Position numbers and translations under genes: made by a program. A stretch of 8,283 nucleotides of DNA, from NCBI GenBank assembly GCA_030630685.1, contig DAOVMN010000079.1, positions 1 through 8,283 on the forward strand, read 5' to 3'. Below, in pieces: positions 1-5,583 of the stretch. Under the pieces are notes generated by a model that was not told where the DNA came from, did no database searches, and saw only the letters and a list, made by a program, of their open reading frames with translations. This DNA comes from Thermoplasmata archaeon (lineage in GTDB: Archaea > Thermoplasmatota > DAOVMN01). Within the stretch, counting starts at the first letter, position 1; each line of letters begins with the position of its first letter.

Positions 1-2
1 CC

Positions 3-236
3 AGCAACTGCACAATCGAGAACAACACATGCGAAAACAACAACTTCGGCATCTGGCTCGACTCCTCCAGCGACTGTACACTCGAGAACAACACATGCGA
101 GAACAACAGGTGTGGCATCTACCTCGACTCCTCCAGCGACTGCACACTCGAGAGCAACACATGCGAGAACAACAACGGCAACGGCATCCGCCTTTACCGC
201 TCCAGTGACTGCACAATCGAGAACAACACAATTTCA
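3..236 (+). repeat. In-frame tandem repeat encoding 22-residue beta-helix coils
   Basis: Units begin at 3, 69, 135 and 204 (steps of 66, 66 and 69 nt), each starting AGC/AGT followed by RAC TGY and encoding S(D/N)CT(I/L)E(N/S)NT. The first three units are nearly identical in DNA, including ACTCCTCCAGCGACTG and GAGAACAACACATGCGA, while the fourth is diverged and has one extra codon. 22 residues is the usual turn length of a right-handed beta-helix. Because the array is cut by the window edge, its total copy number is unknown. Confidence 0.85.
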
Positions 237-1382
237 GAAAATCGAGTGGGAATCTATAAGAGTTCATCTTCCCAGCACACCACAGCTCATTACAACAACA
301 TCTACAACAATACTGAATACGGCATCGCCGCATTCTACGACACAATAAACGCCACCAACAACTGGTGGGGCGCTGCCAGCGGGCCATACCATCCAACAGA
401 GAACCCCGAGGGCGAGGGAGACAACATAACCGATTATGTGCTCTTCGATCCCTGGCTTGTGGAGGAAGTGAATTGGCCACCAGAAGCCCACATAGATTCC
501 ATCTCACCAGATCCTGCAGTCGAGGGAGAGCGCATCCTATTAGTAGGACACGGCACGGATGACGGCTCAATCATTGGATATGCGTGGCGCAGCAGCCTCG
601 ACGGCGAGTTCTACAACGGGACTGATTCGGAGATAAAATACGATGAACTGTCGAATGGCACCCACACTATCTATTTCAAGGTCCAGGACAATCACGGGAT
701 ATGGAGTGATGAAGTCTCGGATACATTGACTGTGAACGGCAAACCCCGGGCACATATCGATTCCATCTCTCCAGAGGCGGCAGTTGTATGGCAGACTGTT
801 TCATTCAAAGGGTGCGGCACGGATGACGGTTCGATAGAACGCTATATCTGGCGAACAGATGAAAAAGATCTCTATAATGGCACTAACTCCAGCTTCACCC
901 TCTCCACCCTCTCAGTAGGAAATCATACCATCTATCTCAAGGTTCAGGACAACTACGGTATCTGGTCTGATGAAGTCAACACAACTCTTACCATCAATGC
1001 TCCACCCAACAAGATTCCAACCATCACGATTGCCTCTCCAAAGGATGGAGATAAGGTCTCCGGCACCGTCACAATCAAAGGTACAGCCTCGGACGAGGAC
1101 GGCACCGTGGAAAAAGTGGAGGTTTCTATCAACAGCGGGGGATGGACAAAAGTAACAGGCACCACCGGCTGGAGTTACGAATGGGACACCACGAAAATTA
1201 AGAACGGAGAATACGAAATCAAACTACGAGCGTTTGATGGCGAGGATTACTCTGATGAAGTTGTCTGGAAATTAACGGTAGAAAATAAAAAAGATGATGA
1301 TAAAGGCTTCATCCCAGGATTCGCATTCATGGCCTTGGTAATCGGCCTTGCAGTCGCGGTGTACCTCAAAAAGGTAAAATAA
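3..1382 (+). CDS. Beta-helix/PKD cell-surface protein with PGF-CTERM anchor, 5' partial
   Basis: The frame is open from the first full codon (position 3), so the N-terminus lies outside the window; 459 codons are visible. Codons 1 to about 122 are right-handed parallel beta-helix coils (NosD/pectate-lyase type) with a 22-residue period, SDCTxENNTCENN...GIxLDSS, closing with the NNWWGAASGP block common in archaeal surface proteins. Two PKD-like modules follow (nt 480-740 and 741-1000), both containing HIDSISP, GTDDGSI and GIWSDEV, then an Ig-like module (nt 1011-1285) starting PTITIASPKDG. The C-terminus is an Asp/Lys-rich linker, a PGF tripeptide, a hydrophobic helix and KKVK. Role: probably an exported, glycosylated surface or adhesin-like protein; the beta-helix could bind carbohydrate, but no catalytic residues are recognisable. 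The ABC permease gene begins 33 nt downstream on the same strand, so the two may be cotranscribed. Family-level assignment is firm; function is not. Confidence 0.9.
   Translation, partial: SNCTIENNTCENNNFGIWLDSSSDCTLENNTCENNRCGIYLDSSSDCTLESNTCENNNGNGIRLYRSSDCTIENNTISENRVGIYKSSSSQHTTAHYNNIYNNTEYGIAAFYDTINATNNWWGAASGPYHPTENPEGEGDNITDYVLFDPWLVEEVNWPPEAHIDSISPDPAVEGERILLVGHGTDDGSIIGYAWRSSLDGEFYNGTDSEIKYDELSNGTHTIYFKVQDNHGIWSDEVSDTLTVNGKPRAHIDSISPEAAVVWQTVSFKGCGTDDGSIERYIWRTDEKDLYNGTNSSFTLSTLSVGNHTIYLKVQDNYGIWSDEVNTTLTINAPPNKIPTITIASPKDGDKVSGTVTIKGTASDEDGTVEKVEVSINSGGWTKVTGTTGWSYEWDTTKIKNGEYEIKLRAFDGEDYSDEVVWKLTVENKKDDDKGFIPGFAFMALVIGLAVAVYLKKVK
1314..1379 (+). other. PGF-CTERM-like archaeosortase sorting signal
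   Basis: The end of the surface protein reads Pro-Gly-Phe (nt 1314-1322), then about 15 hydrophobic residues, then KKVK, preceded by a DDDK-rich stretch. This is the layout of PGF-CTERM signals, which in haloarchaea and other Euryarchaeota are cut and lipid-attached by archaeosortase A. The assignment rests on the motif and its position; no archaeosortase gene is in the window. Confidence 0.7.
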
Positions 1383-1403
1383 AAGAAAAATGAGATTGTA
1401 AAA

Positions 1404-1408
1404 GGGGA
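1404..1408 (+). promoter_or_regulatory. Shine-Dalgarno-like GGGGA supporting the TTG start of the permease
   Basis: GGGGA lies 7 nt before the TTG at 1416. The only ATG nearby (1390) is followed within four codons by a stop, and no ATG or GTG occurs in frame between the preceding stop and 1416. The match to the archaeal anti-SD is partial, so this supports the start only moderately. Confidence 0.4.
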
Positions 1409-1415
1409 ATATCGA

Positions 1416-2687
1416 TTGCTCATACCACTTGTTGCCTGGAGGAATCTTGCCAGGCGCAGATACCGCACCATATCCATGATCGGGGTTCTTGCCGTCGGCA
1501 TCTCCGCACTCATGCTTATCGCTTCCCTCTCCACAAGTATCGAAAATACCCTTGGCGAAAACGTTTACGACCTTCTCTCCTCTGACATTACCATCATGCC
1601 CAAAGGTGGTAATCGGGATGCCATGATAGTGGATTCCGAATCCTGCATCAGGTATATCGAAAACCAGGATGGGGTGAAGGCAGCCTCTCCGAGGATCGAG
1701 GCAGAAGGATTGATCAGCACAGGCACGGGCTGGAGGAATACCACGGGTGCCCTGGTCTATGGTATCGACCCGGAAAACGATCCACGTGTCACCTCCCTGA
1801 AAAGCTATCTTGTGAAAGGGGATTATAAGAACTTCACCACTCCGGAATACGAGCTTCCCCCTATCATTCTTGGCTCCTCATTCCTGAAGGAATCGAATCT
1901 GGCAATAGAGGACGGAGATGGATATGTGGAGGTAAGGGAAAGGATACGAATCACCTTTGGAAAGCTCAGGGAGGTGGATGGAGACATCACCCCGATTGTC
2001 ATGGATTTCGTCATCGTGGGGGCTTATCGAACACATCTTCCCTATTTCGACAGCCTGACTGTCTTTATCCCGATCGAACAATGCAGATACCTTCTGGATT
2101 ACAATCCCTTCGATCCAAAGGCCAATAAGATCCTTATAAAACTCGACAGGAAAGGAGATGCTCCCGACATAAAGAATAAACTACTGAATATGTTAGAGGA
2201 GAAAACCGGTGAATCTTTGAGGGCACGCACGCATAAGGAATATCGGGAGCACTACCTCAATGATCTCATCGCAACAACAAGGCCTGTGGGATATCTCATA
2301 GTAGCTGTTTCCCTCATATCGGCAATCCTCAGAATGGCCCATTCCTCGGCCTCCGCTGTCCAGGAACGAATATTTGACATAGGGATAATGAGGGCCATCG
2401 GTTTCAAGAAAAAGATGGTGATGGGGGTCTATCTCCTCGAGGCAGCCATTATCGGGACAGTGGGAGGAAGCCTCGGGATTGGTGTGGGACATCTGATAAT
2501 ATATTCACTGAAAAGAAGCCCCTTAACCGTGTTCACGCTCCCGCTTTCCGAGCTCAATCTCTATCCTTCCCTTTCCTTTATCCTTGGGCTCCTTGGACTC
2601 GCCCTGGGGGTCGGCCTCCTCTCTGTCTTTGGCCTCCTTCTCAAGGTCCTCAGGGGCCCCTCTGTGCACCTTATCCGCATCCAATAA
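1416..2687 (+). CDS. ABC transporter permease, MacB/FtsX family
   Basis: A 423-residue protein, a usual length for the family. The short cytoplasmic N-terminus carries the typical AWRNLARRRYRT segment, then TM1 (about residues 19-38), a large extracellular MacB-PCD-like domain (about 40-285), TM2 (about 291-309), the conserved loop QER-x5-IMRAIG (residues 316-329), TM3 (about 338-362) and TM4 (about 382-405). Such permeases pair with a cytoplasmic ATPase (MacB/LolD-like) to export peptides or lipoproteins or to transmit force across the membrane; the substrate here is unknown. No ATPase is encoded in the window, so it must lie elsewhere. The start is TTG, chosen because the N-terminus then matches the family and a GGGGA precedes it. 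The last 54 codons overlap the antisense gene ending at 2523; TM4 lies in that overlap and is a normal family feature, so this frame is very probably the older one there. Confidence 0.88.
   Translation: MLIPLVAWRNLARRRYRTISMIGVLAVGISALMLIASLSTSIENTLGENVYDLLSSDITIMPKGGNRDAMIVDSESCIRYIENQDGVKAASPRIEAEGLISTGTGWRNTTGALVYGIDPENDPRVTSLKSYLVKGDYKNFTTPEYELPPIILGSSFLKESNLAIEDGDGYVEVRERIRITFGKLREVDGDITPIVMDFVIVGAYRTHLPYFDSLTVFIPIEQCRYLLDYNPFDPKANKILIKLDRKGDAPDIKNKLLNMLEEKTGESLRARTHKEYREHYLNDLIATTRPVGYLIVAVSLISAILRMAHSSASAVQERIFDIGIMRAIGFKKKMVMGVYLLEAAIIGTVGGSLGIGVGHLIIYSLKRSPLTVFTLPLSELNLYPSLSFILGLLGLALGVGLLSVFGLLLKVLRGPSVHLIRIQ
2523..2687. other. 165-bp convergent gene overlap in antisense codon register
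   Basis: The + strand encodes the last 54 residues and stop of the permease; the - strand encodes residues 516-569 and stop of the secreted protein. First codon positions on + fall at coordinates divisible by 3, and minus-strand third positions fall on the same bases, so codons pair exactly and second positions are complementary. Second-position T (Leu, Val, Phe, Ile in TM4) therefore faces second-position A (Asp, Glu, Lys, Gln) in the minus product, giving a tail such as EDLEKEAKDREEADPQG. Confidence 0.85.
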
Positions 2688-4232
2688 ATATCCCCGCTTG
2701 GATGCCCATCTAACAGAGAAAAGGAGGATCCCCACAAAGATAAGAATAAAAATAATCATCCGGGTGATGAAGAAAGCATTTCCTTCCGACCGGGGGGGCG
2801 GAGGTTGCTCTGGTGGGGGGGGTGTAGTCGGGCCCCCTGTCACATTGAAACGGGTAAAGCCGATCGAGTATATCTCAAAGAGATTCCCCCCTCTGTAATA
2901 CCCCACGACATAATAGGTTCCGTTTACAGCATAGAGAGGGACTGTGAAGTTCAGGTAATAGGCGTCTCCACCCCATAATGCAGGGGAATCCAGAAGCAGA
3001 ACTATCCCGTCGGGGGTGCCGATACTCACCGTCATCTTTGCATCCTTGATGCCCCTCTCCGGTATGATTTGAATGGTAATCTCCTCGCTCCGGTTGCTCT
3101 CCAAGGGACAGTACGCATATATGCTAAAATCCTGAACCTGGAACATAAAAAATCCCATGGATTCGTTCCCATCGATCATACCCCTTGCCAGTAGCATAAA
3201 ACTCCCGTTAGTACCAGGGACCGCAACCGTCTCTTGTCCACTTCCGTTTGTCAGCACGATATCCTGCGTATATAATGGTTCTTCGCTCCCAAAAAGCAGT
3301 TCCTGAAACTGGCTGCTTTCATAGACCTCGAGGGAGAGATTGTTCACCTCCGGTAGGGTAGAGACATGAATGTTCATTCCTTCCTTGGGATCAAAGGGTC
3401 CGCATACCAGATGGCCCTGGATGGTTTCGATTATCCTTTCGCAGGAGACATCAATAAAAAAGGGCACACCAATGGCATAGGTGGTTGTTCTCCCAAGGTA
3501 CCCCCTTTCCTCATCCAGAACGTCGGCATCGAATTTCAGGATTGAGATGTTTTCAATGGACAGGTTCCGAGTAAATCGGACAGAACTGAATTCGTTCAGT
3601 GCTTTTTCACCAAGATAGCTACTGGAAAAGTTCTCGGCACTGTGGTATCTCACCATCGTAACGGATGCCTTTCCCCTGCCAACCGATAGATTATCCCAGG
3701 TACGGGCCGTGAGTGTGAGGTTGAATGAATCCACGACGACACCCGGCGAAACCACGGAGTTGACAAAAAGGTGATTGATCCTCAGTACCCTCCCACAGAC
3801 CTCTTCTTCCGAGCCGTTGGGGTTCTCGGCCCTGACCACAACCCGGTACTCCTGGTAGTCTTCAAGTTCTTCTGTCATCTCGATTTCGCACCAGAATCGG
3901 TTGCCTTTCGAGGCCATCCGGATTGGGGATATCACCTCGCTGTCCTTGAGCACAACCTTGGCAATTCCGGAATCTGCCCTGGAAATGATCGCACTGACGT
4001 TCACCTTCTCGAAGGGATGAACATGAAGCTGTCCGGAATCTTTCCCGTTCAATAGCACAGAGTGAATGATCGGAGTTTCAGGGGAGTCATTCTCTTGCTC
4101 TGCAACTGCATGGCTCGTTTTTAGAAGGCTCGCAGAGGCAGGAAAGATCGATAGGACGAGGATGATTAGTGTTAAATGGCATACCCTGGAATGGGGTTTT
4201 TTCCTGTGGTGCAAACGGGGTCCTGATGGCAA
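2523..4232 (-). CDS. Secreted Ig-like protein with C-terminal membrane anchor and overprinted charged tail
   Basis: A 569-residue protein I do not recognise by name. A basic N-terminus (HHRKKPHSR) is followed by a hydrophobic stretch (residues 20-31) and likely signal-peptidase sites after ASA34 or AVA44. The ectodomain is beta-rich, Ig-like in style, with many N-glycosylation sequons (NVS, NFS, NLS, NIS, NGS, NES, NRS, NFT, NGT, NVT). A proline-rich linker (about 464-484, PPPPEQPPPP) leads to one TM helix (about 487-508) and RWASKRGY as the stop-transfer. Residues 516-569 are a highly charged cytoplasmic tail lying wholly inside the antisense permease gene. Start: TTG at 4232, the first possible because TGA at 4239-4241 closes the frame; GGGTGA precedes it. 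A second TTG at 4214 is possible. The gene is divergent from the similar-plan gene at 5584. Probably a surface-exposed type I membrane protein; ligand unknown. Confidence 0.8.
   Translation of the reverse strand: MPSGPRLHHRKKPHSRVCHLTLIILVLSIFPASASLLKTSHAVAEQENDSPETPIIHSVLLNGKDSGQLHVHPFEKVNVSAIISRADSGIAKVVLKDSEVISPIRMASKGNRFWCEIEMTEELEDYQEYRVVVRAENPNGSEEEVCGRVLRINHLFVNSVVSPGVVVDSFNLTLTARTWDNLSVGRGKASVTMVRYHSAENFSSSYLGEKALNEFSSVRFTRNLSIENISILKFDADVLDEERGYLGRTTTYAIGVPFFIDVSCERIIETIQGHLVCGPFDPKEGMNIHVSTLPEVNNLSLEVYESSQFQELLFGSEEPLYTQDIVLTNGSGQETVAVPGTNGSFMLLARGMIDGNESMGFFMFQVQDFSIYAYCPLESNRSEEITIQIIPERGIKDAKMTVSIGTPDGIVLLLDSPALWGGDAYYLNFTVPLYAVNGTYYVVGYYRGGNLFEIYSIGFTRFNVTGGPTTPPPPEQPPPPRSEGNAFFITRMIIFILIFVGILLFSVRWASKRGYLLDADKVHRGAPEDLEKEAKDREEADPQGESKEPKDKGKGRIEIELGKREREHG
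2792..2822 (+). repeat. G7 and G8 runs (C-runs in the coding strand of the proline linker)
   Basis: G7 (2792-2798) and G8 (2815-2822), with short GG runs between, are the complement of CCN proline codons of the PPPPEQPPPP linker in the minus-strand gene. The stretch could fold as a G-quadruplex on the + strand and is slippage-prone. A one-base change would alter the frame between the ectodomain and the membrane anchor. Confidence 0.6.
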
Positions 4233-4238
4233 TATATT

Positions 4239-4244
4239 TCACCC
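4239..4244 (-). promoter_or_regulatory. Shine-Dalgarno GGGTGA for the TTG start at 4232
   Basis: Read on the minus strand, GGGTGA lies 6 nt before TTG. Its TGA is in frame and closes the reading frame upstream, so no longer N-terminus is possible. An AT-rich stretch further upstream (minus strand of 4265-4280, AAAAAAACTAATAAG) may be the TATA region, but this is weak. Confidence 0.45.
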
Positions 4245-4394
4245 AAACCGGATGGGGTGGTCCCTCTTATTAGTTTTTTTGCACGATATGCCTTTCCCCG
4301 CATCCGATCCGTTCCCGCCCCTCCCCCGATTAATCCCCCTTTTGAACATTGTTTGCTAACTTGTTACGAGGTCCCGGCTTGGTAAGCAATTATT

Positions 4395-4410
4395 TGCATC
4401 GCAATGGAAA
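4395..4410 (+). repeat. Left copy of the 16-bp direct repeat TGCATCGCAATGGAAA
   Basis: It matches 5536-5551 exactly. Both copies are preceded by a weaker shared context: GTCCCGG at 4371-4377 and 5491-5497, then CAATTA at 4387-4392 and 5515-5520. This copy lies between the minus-strand secreted-protein gene and the GxxExxY cassette. Confidence 0.75.
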
Positions 4411-4477
4411 GGGTGCATTCCAGATTTATTGGTATTTTCCAGCAGAGCAATCTCATATCGTCCTTTGCTGCTTGAAT

Positions 4478-4519
4478 TCTGCACGCGGATGACGCGGATT
4501 TGGCGGATTTTCGCGGATC
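4478..4519 (+). repeat. Left inverted repeat, four CGGAT boxes
   Basis: CGGAT occurs at 4486, 4495, 4504 and 4514 (steps of 9, 9 and 10), mostly as GCGGAT. The reverse complement of 5309-5350 aligns without gaps over 42 bp, sharing ACGCGGATGA, GCGGATT and the final CGGATC. It sits just beyond the 3' end of the GxxExxY gene. Confidence 0.8.
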
Positions 4520-4547
4520 TTTTGTAGATGGTTGTAGGCTGTTATTT

Positions 4548-4925
4548 TCAGTCCTTCTTGTTCTTTGTAAATACAACCCTCTTGAATTCAGGTGATTTTC
4601 CGAAATTTAATAATAATCCTACTTCTTTTCCAGTTGCTTTAAGATAATTTAACAATTGATTCTTATGTGGCTCTCTCAGATTCTCAGAGGCCTTAAGCTC
4701 CAAAATTATTGCATCGTCAACGATAATATCTGCAAAATAATCGCCAACCTCGTGACCTTCATAATAGACCTTAATGTTCACCTGTTGATGGACAAGAAAT
4801 CCCATTTTTTCTAACTCGATAATTATCGCATTTTCATACACCCTTTCCAGAAAGCCGTATCCCAGTGTATTATAGACTTTGTAAAATGCCTTGATGATGT
4901 TTTCAGTTTTTTCTGAATAAAGCAT
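4548..4925 (-). CDS. GxxExxY family protein, PD-(D/E)XK nuclease-like
   Basis: 125 residues, full length for this small family. The namesake motif is G24-F-L-E27-R-V-Y30 (GFLERVY). It is followed by D66 in YFADIIVDD and E76-L-K78 in ILELKA, which together match the D...ExK active-site pattern of the PD-(D/E)XK nuclease fold, then QLLNYLKATGKEVGLLLNFG, typical of the family C-terminus. Nuclease activity is predicted, not shown; the biological role of the family is unknown to me. The ATG at 4925 is preceded by a strong SD, GGAGGCGAT. The gene looks AT-richer than its neighbours (22 of 60 G/C at 4801-4860 against 29 of 60 at 7381-7440) and lies between inverted repeats next to a hairpin array, which suggests acquisition as a unit. 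It could be a free-standing nuclease of a selfish element or an accessory protein acting on the adjacent palindromes. Confidence 0.9.
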   Translation of the reverse strand: MLYSEKTENIIKAFYKVYNTLGYGFLERVYENAIIIELEKMGFLVHQQVNIKVYYEGHEVGDYFADIIVDDAIILELKASENLREPHKNQLLNYLKATGKEVGLLLNFGKSPEFKRVVFTKNKKD

Positions 4926-4928
4926 ACA

Positions 4929-4966
4929 ATCGCCTCCATTACACAGAAGTGCATGTCCTATTTATT
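4929..4966 (-). promoter_or_regulatory. Promoter and ribosome binding site of the GxxExxY gene
   Basis: On the minus strand a TATA-like AATAAATA (4959-4966) would place the transcript start near 4936. GGAGG (4933-4937), 7 nt before the ATG, would then lie at the very 5' end of the transcript. The SD is clear; the TATA box and start point are inferred. The nuclease gene therefore seems to carry its own expression signals. Confidence 0.45.
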
Positions 4967-5004
4967 ACCTATGCCCATAAAGAATCAGATAATTGAAAAT
5001 TGCG

Positions 5005-5465
5005 ATTGCCGGCTGTGTGCGAAGCACTTGGTGGGGCGTGATGCACGAAGTGCTGAGCGAATGCAAACTTGTTTGCATTCCGGATGAGCATGAAATGCTC
5101 GTCAAGGCCGTTTGGGCCGAAGGCCCGATAAGGTGTAAACAATCGAAGGTTGCGAGCTCCGATCAAACCCGTAGGGGTTGATAAGGCATAATCAGCCGGA
5201 GGCTGTGATTGCCGGTTAGGACGAAGTCCTGACAAGGCGTAAGAACTTGTTTTTACTCCAGATGACCTCGGAGAGGCCAATAAGGCGGACTCCTGCGGAT
5301 TTCTTATTGATCCGTGTTCATCCGTGTAATCCGCATCATCCGCGTTCTACAATCCAGACCGTCAAGGTGTAAGAACTTGTTCTTACTCCGTTTGAGTTAG
5401 CAGGGCTCGATAAGGCATGAGGAACGCAGTTCCGACTTCCGGACGAGCCAAAGGCTCGTCAAGGC
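5005..5465. repeat. Array of small hairpins alternating with AAGGC and TCCGG linkers
   Basis: Two hairpin classes alternate. Class b: CCG, arm of about 9 nt, 3-nt loop, arm, AAGGC; examples are arms 5083-5091/5095-5103, 5162-5170/5174-5182, 5215-5222/5226-5233 and 5442-5449/5453-5460. Class a: AAGGC/T, arm often starting GTAA or ATAA, 2-3-nt loop, arm, TCCGG; examples are 5059-5068/5071-5080, 5239-5246/5249-5256 and 5369-5376/5379-5386. AAGG linkers recur at about 48-53 bp (near 5130, 5183, 5234, 5282, then 5364, 5412, 5461). Arms differ between units but pair within each, with loops often GAA, so pairing rather than sequence is conserved. The array is interrupted by the right CGGAT inverted repeat. 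No gene is supported from 4926 to 5583. It is not a CRISPR (no constant repeat) and not a tRNA. Confidence 0.75.
5309..5350 (-). repeat. Right inverted repeat, four ATCCG boxes
   Basis: ATCCG occurs at 5310, 5320, 5329 and 5338 (steps of 10, 9 and 9), the exact mirror of the left copy's 9-9-10 spacing. It lies inside the hairpin array. An extra CGGAT at 5296-5300 in the opposite orientation could pair with the first ATCCG box. Confidence 0.8.
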
Positions 5466-5535
5466 AGTTAGAATTCCATTCTCATCACAAAGTCCCGGTT
5501 GTTAATGAAATTCTCAATTACCCATAAAATGGGAA

Positions 5536-5551
5536 TGCATCGCAATGGAAA
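5536..5551 (+). repeat. Right copy of the 16-bp direct repeat TGCATCGCAATGGAAA
   Basis: Exact match to 4395-4410. It ends 3 nt before the TATA box of the downstream gene, so it covers the region where the archaeal BRE element would lie. If the pair is a target-site duplication, the original site was the promoter of the gene at 5584. Confidence 0.75.
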
Positions 5552-5554
5552 CAT

Positions 5555-5563
5555 ATTTAAAAA
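5555..5563 (+). promoter_or_regulatory. TATA box of the large secreted-protein gene
   Basis: ATTTAAAAA is centred about 26 nt before the ATG at 5584, the archaeal spacing that puts the transcript start on the A of that ATG. No Shine-Dalgarno sequence precedes the ATGs at 5545, 5566, 5584 or 5593, which fits a leaderless mRNA. This argues against the longer frame from 5545, which would include the TATA box itself. Confidence 0.55.
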
Positions 5564-5583
5564 CCATGAGACTTCTCCACCCA

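Larger units (their letters stand above)
4233..4547. other. Intergenic region between the minus secreted-protein gene and the GxxExxY gene
   Basis: No convincing gene is present. From left to right it holds the probable promoter and SD of the minus-strand gene (4233-4280), a C-rich stretch (4309-4342), a GTCCCGG block (4371-4377), the left 16-bp direct repeat (4395-4410), and the left inverted repeat of CGGAT boxes (4478-4519), which ends 28 nt past the stop of the GxxExxY gene. Short open frames here have no family features. Confidence 0.6.
4395..5551. mobile_element. Putative inserted cassette: direct repeats, inverted repeats, GxxExxY gene and hairpin array
   Basis: Outer 16-bp direct repeats (4395-4410, 5536-5551) are 1141 bp apart. 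Inside lie a 42-bp inverted repeat pair (4478-4519, 5309-5350), the GxxExxY gene between them (4548-4925, -), and a hairpin array (5005-5465) that extends past the right inverted repeat. Deleting one direct repeat plus the intervening DNA leaves a 210-bp spacer between two divergent genes, a plausible ancestral promoter region. The 70 bp before the right direct repeat hold only a small CCCAT-AAA-ATGGG hairpin (5521-5533). No transposase, integrase or reverse transcriptase is present. The call as a mobile unit is inference; the repeats themselves are directly visible. Confidence 0.45.

Noticed and set aside
112..348. A 78-codon plus-strand frame over the beta-helix repeats
   Set aside because: Thr/Ser-rich shadow of the 66-bp repeats in another frame; the beta-helix reading frame is open across the same DNA and has clear family motifs.
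4364..4576. A 70-codon minus-strand frame across the left direct and inverted repeats
   Set aside because: It runs through the repeats and into the end of the GxxExxY gene, with no recognisable domain and no ribosome binding site.
4969..5280. A 103-codon minus-strand open frame from within the hairpin array
   Set aside because: Its sequence is only the translation of the AAGGC/TCCGG repeats (for example LSGLRPNR), with no family features, so it is a product of the array's lack of stops in that frame.
5005..5465. CRISPR array or integron attC site
   Set aside because: There is no constant repeat of CRISPR length with unique non-palindromic spacers; the variable parts are themselves hairpins. 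No cas or integrase gene and no attC core sites are seen.
5545..5583. Upstream ATGs (5545, 5566) as start of the large secreted protein
   Set aside because: They lie before or within reach of the TATA box, have no Shine-Dalgarno sequence and add a segment ahead of an already complete signal peptide.
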